Positions 28,624-37,254 are shown, counted from the first letter of the stretch. The stretch: 64,000 bases of DNA from Erythrobacter sp. YT30 (GCF_001542875.1 NZ_LMAF01000001.1:558001-622000), one strand, 5' to 3'. Numbers and translations: made by a program. Notes: generated from the sequence alone by a model not told the origin.

Positions 28624-29517
28624 TCACTCGTCGCTGGTGTCGGATCTCCGCGCGAAATAGACCTGAATGGCATCGGCAAGCGCGCTCGCGAAAGCCTGGC
28701 GTCCGGCCTCTGTCGTCAAACGGGCGCGGTCATCGCTGTTCGTCACAAATCCGCTTTCAAATAGAACAGACGGCACGTCGGGACTTCGCAGCACAGCCAG
28801 GGCGGCGGAGCGGCGGGATTGCGGGTGAAGCGTGATCTTGCCCCTGCCCTCTCGATCAATCAGGCGTGCAAATTCGGTGGCGTCTTCCTGCGTTTGCGCT
28901 TGCGATAACTCGACGAGGATTGAACTCACTGTATCGCTTTGCCCCTCCACCGAAATGCCGTTCAATCGGTCCGCATCGTTTTCGCGCGCGGCAAAGCGGG
29001 CGGCCGCTTCTGAAGAAGCTTCGTTGGAGAGGGTGTAAATGCTCGCGCCTGATACCGTTTCAATCTCGCCTCCGGAATCGGCGTGTATTGAGAGGAACAG
29101 GTCAGCTTCCAGTTGACGTGCGATTTCGGGACGATTGGCCAAAACCAATGTATCATCACCATCCCGCGTCAAAGCCACCCTGATACCGCCGCGCTCAAGC
29201 AATTCTTCGCGAAGAGCCATGGCGATGGCCAATGTAATCTCTTTTTCAAGAAATACGCGCCCATCCTCATCTTCGCCCACCGCGCCCGGATCGCGCCCAC
29301 CATGGCCTGCATCAATGACGATCAAGGGACGCGTTCGATCTTCAGGCCCGGCGATTTCTGGAAGCTCCACCTGTCCGCCAGTGGGCATCAATTCCCAGCG
29401 TACGACATAATCGCGCCCCAGCACCGGAACGGGGATGCTGATGCCCAATGCGACCGCCGCGCCAACAATCAGCGCGGGCAGTCCAGCAATTAATAACAGG
29501 AGCGTGCGTATGCTCAT
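28624..29517 (-). CDS. N-acetylmuramoyl-L-alanine amidase (AmiC type)
   Basis: Cleaves the peptide from the glycan strand of peptidoglycan. 297 residues with an N-terminal hydrophobic segment (TLLLLIAGLPALIVGAAVALG) that is a signal or anchor. The zinc-dependent Amidase_3 domain shows the ligands in VIDAGHGGRDPGAVG, a Glu in EKEITLAIA, a His in LFLSIHADSG and the catalytic Glu in VLFESGFVTNSDD. It has no visible AMIN or peptidoglycan-binding domain. The next gene on the same strand is PBP1A. Its promoter lies in the leader region shared with rne. Confidence 0.92.
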   Translation of the reverse strand: MSIRTLLLLIAGLPALIVGAAVALGISIPVPVLGRDYVVRWELMPTGGQVELPEIAGPEDRTRPLIVIDAGHGGRDPGAVGEDEDGRVFLEKEITLAIAMALREELLERGGIRVALTRDGDDTLVLANRPEIARQLEADLFLSIHADSGGEIETVSGASIYTLSNEASSEAAARFAARENDADRLNGISVEGQSDTVSSILVELSQAQTQEDATEFARLIDREGRGKITLHPQSRRSAALAVLRSPDVPSVLFESGFVTNSDDRARLTTEAGRQAFASALADAIQVYFARRSDTSDE

Positions 29518-29947
29518 CGTGGTTAACCGCTTAATCCGATGGGCAAGTCATGCGCAATACAGTTGCGAGGTGTAACCCACGGTGCTAGCAGATCAAATCA
29601 GAAGAGAGGCCAAGGCAGTTCGATGCCTCTACCCCGCTCTTCTCCATTCAAGGCTGCACGGGCACACGACCTGGTGCATGCCATATAACAGGTTGATGCA
29701 GTGACGAGACGCTTCCTCTCGCAAAACGATACCAACAGCGCTTCTCGCGCTGGCGGTTTTGCGAGCAGACACGCGGACGCTATCCGCACCCCGCCACTCG
29801 CAGACACGATTATCGCGCCAATCCCTTACCCAGGGCACAGCGCGAATACTGCAATTGGCGCGCCCGATCGGCGCGCTTTCTCACAACAATTACGACCCAT
29901 ACGCAGCCGCTTGAACGCGCTGTACCGATGGGTTTGGAGACAAATTA
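29518..29947. promoter_or_regulatory. 430-base divergent intergenic region / rne leader
   Basis: The only gene-free stretch over 300 bases. It must hold the promoters of the amidase gene (minus) and rne (plus). No convincing ORF with a ribosome site was found. The plus strand contains a GC-rich hairpin at 29858-29876 close to rne. In other proteobacteria the rne 5' leader is long and is the target of RNase E autoregulation, so a similar role here is a reasonable inference. Exact promoter boxes could not be placed. Confidence 0.5.
29858..29876 (+). promoter_or_regulatory. GC-rich hairpin in the rne leader
   Basis: GCGCGCC (29858-29864) and GGCGCGC (29870-29876) are perfectly complementary, with loop CGATC and a following TTTC. 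It ends 71 bases before the rne ATG. It could act as an attenuator-like or autoregulatory structure in the RNase E mRNA, or be a chance GC palindrome. Confidence 0.4.
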
Positions 29948-32620
29948 ATGGCAACGCGCATGCTAATCGATGCGCGCCACTCGGAAGAAACCCGGGTGGC
30001 GGTTCTCAAAGGCAACCGGATTGAGGAATTCGATTTCGAATCTGCTGAACACAAGCAGATCAAAGGAAACATCTACCTAGCCAAAGTCACTCGGGTCGAA
30101 CCGTCGCTGCAGGCGGCATTCGTCGATTTTGGCGGAAATCGGCATGGCTTCCTCGCTTTTAGCGAAATCCATCCCGATTATTATCAAATCCCGGCGGATG
30201 ACAGGCAGGCTCTGCTCGCTGAAGAAGCGGAAGCGGCCGAAGAAGAAGCTCGGCTTCGCGATCAGGAAGAGGAAGAAGGCGTTGCGCCCGGCGAAGAATA
30301 CGACGCCGAGGATGAAAGCGCTGAAGCTCTTGCCGAAGACCTTGCAGAAGATGGTCTTGAGGAAATCGATACGTCCGAAAAAGACAAAGTCGCCACGATC
30401 GAAGATGGCGCATCGGATGATGACGATACGGATGACGATGATGACGATGCCGATGAAGAAGAGGCTTCGGAGGATGGCGATGAAAACGGAGATAAACCGC
30501 GCCGTGGCCGCCGTGGTCGCGGCCGCCGCCGTCAGGGACGCAGCAAAGGCAATGGTGCAAATGGCAAGGGCCGCTCCAGAGCCAAGGAAGTCGACGAAGT
30601 CCGCGCCAAGCGCATGGCGCTGCGTCGCCGCTATAAAATTCAAGATGTCATTCAACGCCGTCAGGTTGTTCTGGTGCAGGTCGTCAAGGAAGAGCGCGGC
30701 AATAAAGGCGCTGCTCTCACCACCTATCTGAGCCTTGCAGGCCGTTACACCGTGCTTATGCCGAACAGCAGCCACGGTGGCGGTATCAGCCGCAAGATCA
30801 GCTCCACCAGCGATCGCAAGCGTTTGAAGCAGGTTGTCGCCGATCTCAAATTGCCCAAGACGATGGGTCTCATCGTGCGCACCGCTGGCCTCAGCCGGAC
30901 CAAGACCGAAATCAAGCGTGACTTCGATTACCTTGCGCGGCTGTGGGACGAAATTCGCGAAAAGACGCTGTCATCGACTGCTCCCAGCCTGGTGCATTCG
31001 GACAGCGATCTGATCAAACGCGCGATCCGCGACATCTATAATCGCGAGATTGAAGAAGTCGTGGTGGAAGGCGAAGAAGGCTACAAAGCCGCCAAGCAGT
31101 TTATGAAACTGTTGATGCCCAGCCATGCTCGGCGGGTGAAAGCGTATTCCGATCCTGTGCCGCTGTTCCAAAGGTATGGTGCGGAAGATCAGCTTCGCGC
31201 CATGTATGATCCGATGGTGCAACTGAAATCGGGCGGTTATCTGATTATCAATCCGACCGAAGCGCTCGTTTCGATCGACATCAACTCGGGCCGCTCCACA
31301 AAAGAGCACGGCATTGAGCAAACCGCGCTTCATACCAACTTGGAAGCAGCGCGCGAAATCGCTCGCCAATTGCGCTTGCGCGATATGGCGGGCCTCGTCG
31401 TCATCGACTTCATCGACATGGAATACAATTCCAACGTGCGCAAAGTCGAAAAGGCGATGAAGGAAGCGCTGAAGAACGACCGAGCGCGCATCCAAGTGGG
31501 CCGCATTTCGGGCTTTGGCCTGATGGAAATGAGCCGTCAGCGCCTTCGCACAGGCGTTCTGGAAGCGACCACGCGCGAATGCCCACACTGCGATGGCACC
31601 GGACTTGTCCGGACTGCATCGTCAGCCGGTCTTTCCGCGCTGCGCCTGATCGAAGACGAAGCGGCCAAGGGCAAAGGCACTGTCATCCGGCTTGCCGCGA
31701 GCACTGAGGCTGCGATCTATCTGCTCAATGAAAAGCGTCATGAACTGGTCGAGATCGAACAGCGCTACGGCGTCAGCGTCGAAATCGCGCCCGAGGGTGA
31801 GGATGAAGGCGCGAAAATGGCTGTATCGAGCAGCGGCCCTCGCCCAACGTCGGCTCCGAAATTCGAACCCATCATCGATGAGGACGAAGACGAGGACATC
31901 ACCGAAGAAGACTTCGGCGAAGAAGACGATGAGGCGCCCAAGAAGAAGAAACGTCGCCGGCGCCGCGGTGGCCGTGGCCGCAACAAGAAACGCCAGGACG
32001 ACGGCGGTGATACTTCATCCGATGATACGTCCGAAGACAGCGATGAAGCTGATTCTTCCGACGCATCAGGCGATCAGCCGGAAGCCGATGATGGCGATGA
32101 AAAGCCAAAGAAACGCCGCCGCAGAGGTGGCCGTGGCCGTCGTCGCAAAACCAGTGATGACGACAGCAACAGCGAAGAATCTGGCGCCGAGGAGATCGCC
32201 GAGCAGGTCAAGGAAGATATGACCGTCGTTGCTGGCCCTGACGACGCGCCGGAAACCGCAGAAGCCATGGCGGCTCAGAAAGACGCCGAGGCTGATGAAG
32301 CTCCTGCTGAAAAGCCGAAACGCAAGCGCGCACCGCGCAAGAAGAAGGTTGAAGCAGAGCCAATGGCCGAAGCCGAATCTCCTGCAGAAGAAGCGCCTGC
32401 CGCTGAAGAAAAACCAAAACGCAAACGTGCGCCTCGTAAGAAGAAAGTCGAGGAAACAGACGCGGCCAAGTCTGAGACAGGCGGGGCTGATGCAGGTGGG
32501 GCCAAGCCTGCCAAATCAGAGCCAGAAGCCGCAAACGATGCGAACGGTTCAGAGGAAGAAGGCTCTGCCAAAACCGGCTCGAAAAAGCGTGGCTGGTGGC
32601 AGCGCACCTTCGGCGAATAA
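29948..32620 (+). CDS. rne: Ribonuclease E
   Basis: Endoribonuclease that starts mRNA decay and matures rRNA/tRNA. 890 residues. The S1 domain (about 37-80 and again from about 222) is split by some 140 residues, first acidic (90-180, long Asp/Glu runs) and then Arg/Gly-rich (184-215). Catalytic Asp444 (VSIDINSGRST) and Asp487 (VVIDFIDM) bind Mg; the zinc link is Cys545/Cys548 (RECPHCDGTG). The C-terminal half is disordered, alternating acidic and Arg/Lys-rich blocks, with a repeated KPKRKRAPRKKKVE near residues 789 and 821. It ends KKRGWWQRTFGE; such a GWW end is, as I recall, the PNPase contact in Caulobacter. GGAG precedes the ATG. Confidence 0.96.
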   Translation: MATRMLIDARHSEETRVAVLKGNRIEEFDFESAEHKQIKGNIYLAKVTRVEPSLQAAFVDFGGNRHGFLAFSEIHPDYYQIPADDRQALLAEEAEAAEEEARLRDQEEEEGVAPGEEYDAEDESAEALAEDLAEDGLEEIDTSEKDKVATIEDGASDDDDTDDDDDDADEEEASEDGDENGDKPRRGRRGRGRRRQGRSKGNGANGKGRSRAKEVDEVRAKRMALRRRYKIQDVIQRRQVVLVQVVKEERGNKGAALTTYLSLAGRYTVLMPNSSHGGGISRKISSTSDRKRLKQVVADLKLPKTMGLIVRTAGLSRTKTEIKRDFDYLARLWDEIREKTLSSTAPSLVHSDSDLIKRAIRDIYNREIEEVVVEGEEGYKAAKQFMKLLMPSHARRVKAYSDPVPLFQRYGAEDQLRAMYDPMVQLKSGGYLIINPTEALVSIDINSGRSTKEHGIEQTALHTNLEAAREIARQLRLRDMAGLVVIDFIDMEYNSNVRKVEKAMKEALKNDRARIQVGRISGFGLMEMSRQRLRTGVLEATTRECPHCDGTGLVRTASSAGLSALRLIEDEAAKGKGTVIRLAASTEAAIYLLNEKRHELVEIEQRYGVSVEIAPEGEDEGAKMAVSSSGPRPTSAPKFEPIIDEDEDEDITEEDFGEEDDEAPKKKKRRRRRGGRGRNKKRQDDGGDTSSDDTSEDSDEADSSDASGDQPEADDGDEKPKKRRRRGGRGRRRKTSDDDSNSEESGAEEIAEQVKEDMTVVAGPDDAPETAEAMAAQKDAEADEAPAEKPKRKRAPRKKKVEAEPMAEAESPAEEAPAAEEKPKRKRAPRKKKVEETDAAKSETGGADAGGAKPAKSEPEAANDANGSEEEGSAKTGSKKRGWWQRTFGE

Positions 32621-32640
32621 GCGACTGATACAACCGAAAG

Positions 32641-32673
32641 CCGGGGATTGGCGTAAAGCTAAATCCCCGGTTT
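32641..32673 (+). terminator. Rho-independent-like terminator after rne
   Basis: CCGGGGATT (32641-32649) pairs perfectly with AATCCCCGG (32662-32670) over 9 bp, loop 12 bases, followed by TTT. It starts 20 bases after the rne stop. The right arm lies within the last codons of the convergent methyltransferase gene, so the hairpin serves both as terminator and as coding DNA. Confidence 0.65.
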
Positions 32674-33294
32674 CCGCGCGAGACCCCATTCATTCCAGCC
32701 TGCGAATTTGGGCGTTTTGGGCAGGTAACCCTGCCCCATAGGTTCGACTTCAAAGCCTGCTTTTCGAAATTCCGATCCAATGGGCCGTGTCAGATGACAT
32801 CCTCCGGCGATTTTCTTCCAGACAGGTTCGATCCGGTCCTGCCATTTGGCAACGCCATGATCAGGCGCGCGGCCGTGCTCCAGGAAAATCGCTGTTCCAC
32901 CAGGACGCAAGATCCGGCGCATCTCGCTCAATACCCTGTCGGGATCTTCAACTGAGCAGAGCGTAAAAGTGCACACGACGCTGTCAAAGAAGCGGTCAGG
33001 AAATGGAATGTCTTCGCCAAAGCCCTGCCTGATATCGGCGGGCCAACCCTTCGCCTGCGCGGCCTCTCTTGCGTTTTCGAGCAGACCCTCGTGTGGATCA
33101 ATCCCCGCATATGAGGTGATGGCATCGGCATTGTAGAATGGCTGGTTGATCCCGCCGCCGCAGCCAAGCTCAAATACATCGCCTTTGGCCAACGGGACGA
33201 CAAGGCTGCGCCGCTTCATCACGTGCCCAGTTCCGCATGCGCAGCGTATGAGCCGCGGCATTATGTGCCTGTCATACCAATCGATAAAGCTCAT
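32659..33294 (-). CDS. Class I SAM-dependent methyltransferase
   Basis: 211 residues. Motif I is DVFELGCGGGINQPFY, and the acidic loop is AGIDPHEGLL; later DSVVCTFTLCSVEDPDRVLSEM and RPGGTAIFLEHGRA are the family's motifs II-III. An N-terminal cysteine pair (CACG, residues 18-21) is seen. It resembles UbiE-like and phospholipid N-methyltransferases; the substrate is not determinable. It begins 40 bases after the stop of the PLP-fold gene on the same strand, so the two are probably one transcript, possibly part of the small pathway described in the findings. Confidence 0.85.
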   Translation of the reverse strand: MSFIDWYDRHIMPRLIRCACGTGHVMKRRSLVVPLAKGDVFELGCGGGINQPFYNADAITSYAGIDPHEGLLENAREAAQAKGWPADIRQGFGEDIPFPDRFFDSVVCTFTLCSVEDPDRVLSEMRRILRPGGTAIFLEHGRAPDHGVAKWQDRIEPVWKKIAGGCHLTRPIGSEFRKAGFEVEPMGQGYLPKTPKFAGWNEWGLARKPGI

Positions 33295-33334
33295 GAGCCG
33301 CTCCCCCGTCCCATCAGAGCGGGCGTGGTATTGA

Positions 33335-34933
33335 TTATCCGCCCTGCTCCACCAGCGCCTTTATAGCAGCAAAATTTTCCGGTGCGCGATTGGCTTTCAA
33401 TAGGTCAACCGCGAGCCTGATTTTGGCACCTATCCTCGCGATATCGCTTCGGAAGCGGGTTTCAAGCCTCTCTGGAGAAAGGCCTGAAAGGTCCGCAATC
33501 TGCCCCGCGCTCAATGAAATGCGCAAGGTCGGCCGCCAGCCCTCCCCATGGCGCAGGCATCTGACCGGTTGACCAAGATGGCAGATATCGGCTGCCGTAA
33601 TCTGGTCCTGCGGGTCCGAAAAACGATCGGACAAGTCGCTGTAAAGCATGCGATAAATCATGCGCGCATCGTCAAAATCGATTGGGCAATCGGCGAGCAA
33701 TTCATCCTTGAACGCGATCACAAAAAGCGATTGGCTGTCCAGCGGATGACCTGTTTCGACAGGAAGGCTTCCCGAAGTCGCACAGCTGTGCAGCTGGAAC
33801 GGCAAATCGTCGGGCAAATGTTCCATCACGCGCGTCAATGCGCCGATCACCGCGCCAACCCGATCGTTATCAAGCGCCAGCAACCGTTCCAATTCGAACA
33901 GCCCAGCTTCCATCCGCAGGAGCAAGCCGAAATTGGCGACTGGATCGAGCGCCATCGCCGCTGGCCATCTGTGCGAAAGTTCTGCCCGGCTGAAGAAAGC
34001 GGCAAGCCCGCGAGGCAAATCATCAGCAGCGCGCATTCGAGTTGACACGCTGGGTGACAAGATCGCAAATCCGCTGAATGGAGGGCCGCCAATGAACTTG
34101 GAACCCGTCAATAGCAGGCTTGCATTGCAATCAAGATATCGCGCAATCATCGCAGGTGAAATTCGCCCCTGGCAGGCATCAACAACAATATCGAGATCAT
34201 CGCTATGAGTTTTTGCCAGACGCTCCAGAACCGGCCAGGATGGCAGGACCAGTCCCGTCTTTGATCGATGGACGACGTGCAGCAGAGGCCGCTCACCACT
34301 CGCAAGCGCGTTCCGGATGGCGACATCGAGAAGATCGGCATGCGCCTCTTCGCAGATCACTGCACCCGAAGCGCTGCGCATCGGCACCGTTTCAACGCGG
34401 ATCGATCCCGGCTCAAATCCAGGCAAAGCATCGCCCTTAGTCACATCCAAACCCAAAGCGGTGCGCGGCGCAAAGTATCGGCCAGCCTGCGAATGCTGGC
34501 AGCCACTGCCCACCTCGTCCACTTCAACGACGATGTTGCAAACCTTCGAACTCACCTGAAGCGAGCAAGCAAGCGCAATGTATTCAAGGTCCGTTCCCGA
34601 CGGGCCAAACACAATATCCGCGCTCTCCGGCAGATCGTAGCACGATTGCAGGCGCGCGGCAGTCGCCGTCAGATAGCGTTCGTAGACGGAATAAGGATCA
34701 CCTTCGCGCACTGCCTCGCGCAATTGGTGATGCAGTGATGTGACGTGCGCAAATGCGCCAGCCCCAATGAAACTTGCGGTTGAGGAGGAATAGCCGAGCG
34801 TTGCGGTTGGTTTTGGCGAACATCCATAGGAGTTAAGCCCGCTCCTTTCGTCTAGCGTAATCCGGTCATCCCCGCCCCAGCTCATCAATGTCGTGGTGGA
34901 AAGCGAAAGCTCCGGCGCAGAAAATTCGGTCAT
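33335..34933 (-). CDS. Uncharacterised PLP-dependent enzyme, class V aminotransferase-like fold
   Basis: 532 residues from ATG 34933 (AGGA ten bases upstream; a TTG two codons earlier is in frame). I do not recognise a named family. The features of fold-type I PLP enzymes are visible: the phosphate-loop-like FGPSGTDLEY (about 109-118), Asp252 in VVDACQGRIS, which would hold the pyridine nitrogen, and Lys279 in LLLTGSKFIGGPPF, the expected Schiff-base lysine. The N-terminal DDRITLDERSGLNSYG looks like a substrate-entry segment. It is transcribed away from an ATP-grasp gene 163 bases off, and followed by a methyltransferase gene. Confidence 0.75.
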   Translation of the reverse strand: MTEFSAPELSLSTTTLMSWGGDDRITLDERSGLNSYGCSPKPTATLGYSSSTASFIGAGAFAHVTSLHHQLREAVREGDPYSVYERYLTATAARLQSCYDLPESADIVFGPSGTDLEYIALACSLQVSSKVCNIVVEVDEVGSGCQHSQAGRYFAPRTALGLDVTKGDALPGFEPGSIRVETVPMRSASGAVICEEAHADLLDVAIRNALASGERPLLHVVHRSKTGLVLPSWPVLERLAKTHSDDLDIVVDACQGRISPAMIARYLDCNASLLLTGSKFIGGPPFSGFAILSPSVSTRMRAADDLPRGLAAFFSRAELSHRWPAAMALDPVANFGLLLRMEAGLFELERLLALDNDRVGAVIGALTRVMEHLPDDLPFQLHSCATSGSLPVETGHPLDSQSLFVIAFKDELLADCPIDFDDARMIYRMLYSDLSDRFSDPQDQITAADICHLGQPVRCLRHGEGWRPTLRISLSAGQIADLSGLSPERLETRFRSDIARIGAKIRLAVDLLKANRAPENFAAIKALVEQGG

Positions 34934-35096
34934 TAACAATCCTGTTATCGTGCGTAAGCAAGGGTTTGCGCCATTGGGCTTGTGCGCGGGCGGTTTCAGC
35001 GCCTAGTAGCAAAAAGGTTAATGCCACGAAGGCCTGCAGGGAACAATCCACGATGGTCGCGTTTTGATCCCCAACGAATAAACAACACGGAACTCC
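34934..35096. promoter_or_regulatory. Divergent promoter region of the PLP-fold and ATP-grasp genes
   Basis: 163 bases without a gene between two divergent starts; both promoters must lie here, so the genes may be co-regulated. No clear palindrome or -35/-10 pair was recognised. GGAAC lies before the ATP-grasp ATG. Confidence 0.4.
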
Positions 35097-36140
35097 ATGA
35101 CATCATTGCTACCCTTGCCGATCAAAGCAGCGCGGCTCACGGCCTCAGACAAGGCCCGGATTAAGCTCTTGTTCGTGGCAAAGCACGCTTTGTCAGACGG
35201 AACGCCCGACGCGCAGGATGGGGACCATGCGGTCTATCATTGCCATGTGCGCGATACCTTGCGCGAGATTGGCTTTGATCTGACGGTCGGCAACAGGCCC
35301 AATATCCTGTTCGACAAACCTGATGTCGATTTCGTTTTCTCACTGTTGAACCGGGCAGGTTTCCTCAATTCAGAAATGCTGATGCCGCTTTTGTGTGAGC
35401 GCCTGTCGCTCCCCTATCTCGGCGCAAGCCCGATCCTGCGCGGCGTTTCAGATGACAAGCATTTGTCGAAACTGATGGCGCGGACTGCCGGGATCAAAAC
35501 GGCCGACTGGGCTCTTATCCGCCGCTTTCAGGATTTGAAACTGCCGCAAGGCTTCCCGACGGAAAACCTGATCGTCAAACCCAACGCGTCGTCAGGATCG
35601 TGGGGCGTACGCCACGTTCAATCGGTGTCTGAGCTTTGGGAGCACGTCGAAACGCTTCATGCAGAAGGGCACGATGCAATCATTGAACCTTTCCTTGAGG
35701 GGATTGATCTTGAACTGCCCGTCATTGCCGGACCGAAAGAGCAGCTGCTTCCGTTGATGCGGTTCAACTATGATCCAAAAGCGGTGCGGTACTACGAGGA
35801 AAAGCGCGGGCTAACGGATAGCAATGCCCAGCTTGAGCAGGAAACTGACCCGGAGATCATTGCGCAGGTTCACCAGATGACAGCGCCCTTGATTGCCGAA
35901 TTTTCGCCCTTTGATTACGGACGTTTCGAGTTCCGGCTCAACACCGAAACAGGCGAAATTTCGTTCATCGAAGTCAACTTGCAGTGCAATATCTGGCAAC
36001 CGCGCGTAATCGGCACATCTGCCCGGATTGCTGGCCTTGAATACCCCGAACTTCTGGAAACGATCCTCGCCTATTCGATGCTGCGGCGCGGCGTTATCAA
36101 GCGCGTGGAGACAACCGAAGCGCGCTCAATTGCAGCCTAG
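35097..36140 (+). CDS. ATP-grasp ligase-like protein
   Basis: 347 residues related to the D-alanine-D-alanine ligase/carboxylate-amine ligase superfamily. An N-terminal domain of about 110 residues is followed by the ATP-grasp fold: Lys161 in NLIVKPNASSGSWGV, Glu197 in AIIEPFLEGIDLELPV, and the Mg-binding Glu292/Asn294 in SFIEVNLQCNIW. Such enzymes join a carboxylate, as acyl phosphate, to an amine or similar nucleophile. The product is unknown; it is too divergent for Ddl to be assumed. It is divergent from the PLP-fold gene and overlaps the convergent SDR stop by four bases. Confidence 0.82.
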   Translation: MTSLLPLPIKAARLTASDKARIKLLFVAKHALSDGTPDAQDGDHAVYHCHVRDTLREIGFDLTVGNRPNILFDKPDVDFVFSLLNRAGFLNSEMLMPLLCERLSLPYLGASPILRGVSDDKHLSKLMARTAGIKTADWALIRRFQDLKLPQGFPTENLIVKPNASSGSWGVRHVQSVSELWEHVETLHAEGHDAIIEPFLEGIDLELPVIAGPKEQLLPLMRFNYDPKAVRYYEEKRGLTDSNAQLEQETDPEIIAQVHQMTAPLIAEFSPFDYGRFEFRLNTETGEISFIEVNLQCNIWQPRVIGTSARIAGLEYPELLETILAYSMLRRGVIKRVETTEARSIAA

Positions 36141-36898
36141 GCTGGCACTTCAATTCCCGCAAAATCAAAGACTTTGCCGCTGTCGTCGGGGCCAAGCCGT
36201 TTAAGGACGCCCAGCAGATTATCTGCCGCTGCATCAGGTTCGGTGAGCTGACCATCGGGCAGGCCTTTCTGGAATGGTGCAGATAGCTCACTGTCCACTG
36301 TTCCGGGGTGCAATCCCACAACGACGCCTTCCTTGTGCGTCCGGCCCATTTCGATCGCGACGTTCTTCAGCAGCATGTTGAGCGCCGCCTTGGACGCGCG
36401 ATAGGAATGCCAACCGCCAAGGCCATTATCCGAAATTGAGCCCACTCGCGCGCTCAGGGCAGCGAACATAAAGCGTTCATCGCGCGGCATCAGGGGCAGG
36501 ATATGTTTGGCGACGATCGCCGGGCCAATCGTATTGATCGCCAAGACTTCAGCCATAACTACGGGATCAAGACGTTTGTAAGTCCGCTCTGGCCCGGTGC
36601 CATCGGGCAATGTGAGAACGCCGCTGGCCACGATCACCCATTCTGGCGGGTCATCGCGCATCATTTGAGCGCTCGCTTCGATGCTGTCCTCGTTTGACAA
36701 ATCAAAAGCAAAGGTGCGGTACGGATCGCCCTCCGGCGTCACCCCGGCTCGCGATCCTGCATAGATGCGCTGCGTCCCATTTTCAGCGAGTTTTGCGCAC
36801 AGCGCACGCCCGATACCGCCCGAGCTTCCAAAAACAGCTGCCGTTCGCGGCCAATTTCCTACTTTTTGCATATCCTCTACAGCGCAGCGATTTTGCAT
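36137..36898 (-). CDS. Short-chain dehydrogenase/reductase
   Basis: 253 residues of the SDR family. The NAD(P) loop is GSSGGIGRAL (about 24-33), the catalytic Ser is in AALSARVGSI, and the YRASK motif gives Tyr and Lys. The C-terminal HPGTVDSELSAPFQ and a GKVFDFAGIEVPA end place it among C-factor/CsgA-like SDRs, many of unknown substrate. ATG 36898 has AGGA close upstream; a second start nine codons later is also possible. It converges on the ATP-grasp gene. Confidence 0.86.
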   Translation of the reverse strand: MQNRCAVEDMQKVGNWPRTAAVFGSSGGIGRALCAKLAENGTQRIYAGSRAGVTPEGDPYRTFAFDLSNEDSIEASAQMMRDDPPEWVIVASGVLTLPDGTGPERTYKRLDPVVMAEVLAINTIGPAIVAKHILPLMPRDERFMFAALSARVGSISDNGLGGWHSYRASKAALNMLLKNVAIEMGRTHKEGVVVGLHPGTVDSELSAPFQKGLPDGQLTEPDAAADNLLGVLKRLGPDDSGKVFDFAGIEVPA

Positions 36899-37155
36899 CG
36901 GTTCCTGAAAAGGCGATTTTAGTTTGGAGAAGTGTCACCCTGCCCATATCGCTTTTTCGGCAATATTATGAGAGGCTTATTTGCGGAACCCTTGGGTGAC
37001 AGTGTGGCACCTTTGTCCCCTTCACTGCCATTTTGTGGATGGAGGCGCCAGATCAACAGCGATGCACTTGTCTTCCCTTCAACCCCTATCAAAAAGGTCG
37101 CAACACTCGCATCTTGCCTCGCTAGGCCTATCGGCTAGATAGGAGGTCAAGACAC
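36899..37155. promoter_or_regulatory. Divergent region upstream of sdhB and the SDR gene
   Basis: About 260 gene-free bases that must hold promoters for sdhB (plus) and the SDR (minus). An 8-bp inverted repeat, TGTCACCC (36934-36941) and GGGTGACA (36995-37002), is separated by 53 bases. A strong ribosome site AGGAGGT lies at 37141-37147. No promoter hexamers were assigned. Confidence 0.4.
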
Positions 37156-37254
37156 ATGGGATTTCGAGAATTATGGCGACCTTCACCCTTCCTAAAAACT
37201 CCGTCATCAACAAGAACGGAAACACCCACAAGGCCGAGGGTGCGAGCCGGGTGA
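37156..37254 (+). CDS. Possible 32-codon leader ORF overlapping the sdhB start
   Basis: ATG at 37156, TGA at 37252-37254, in a different frame from sdhB (which starts at 37173). The only strong Shine-Dalgarno sequence in the region, AGGAGGT at 37141-37147, is spaced correctly (8 bases) for this ATG but 25 bases from the sdhB ATG. The peptide is [15 protein letters not shown] and onward, basic and Pro/Thr-rich, with no known relative. It could regulate sdhB translation or be an accident of the site's position. Confidence 0.35.
   Translation: MGFRELWRPSPFLKTPSSTRTETPTRPRVRAG

Noticed and set aside
32309-32451. Repeated segment near the 3' end of rne as a possible mobile repeat
   Set aside because: It is a protein-level repeat (KPKRKRAPRKKKVE twice) with differing codons, within the disordered tail of RNase E.
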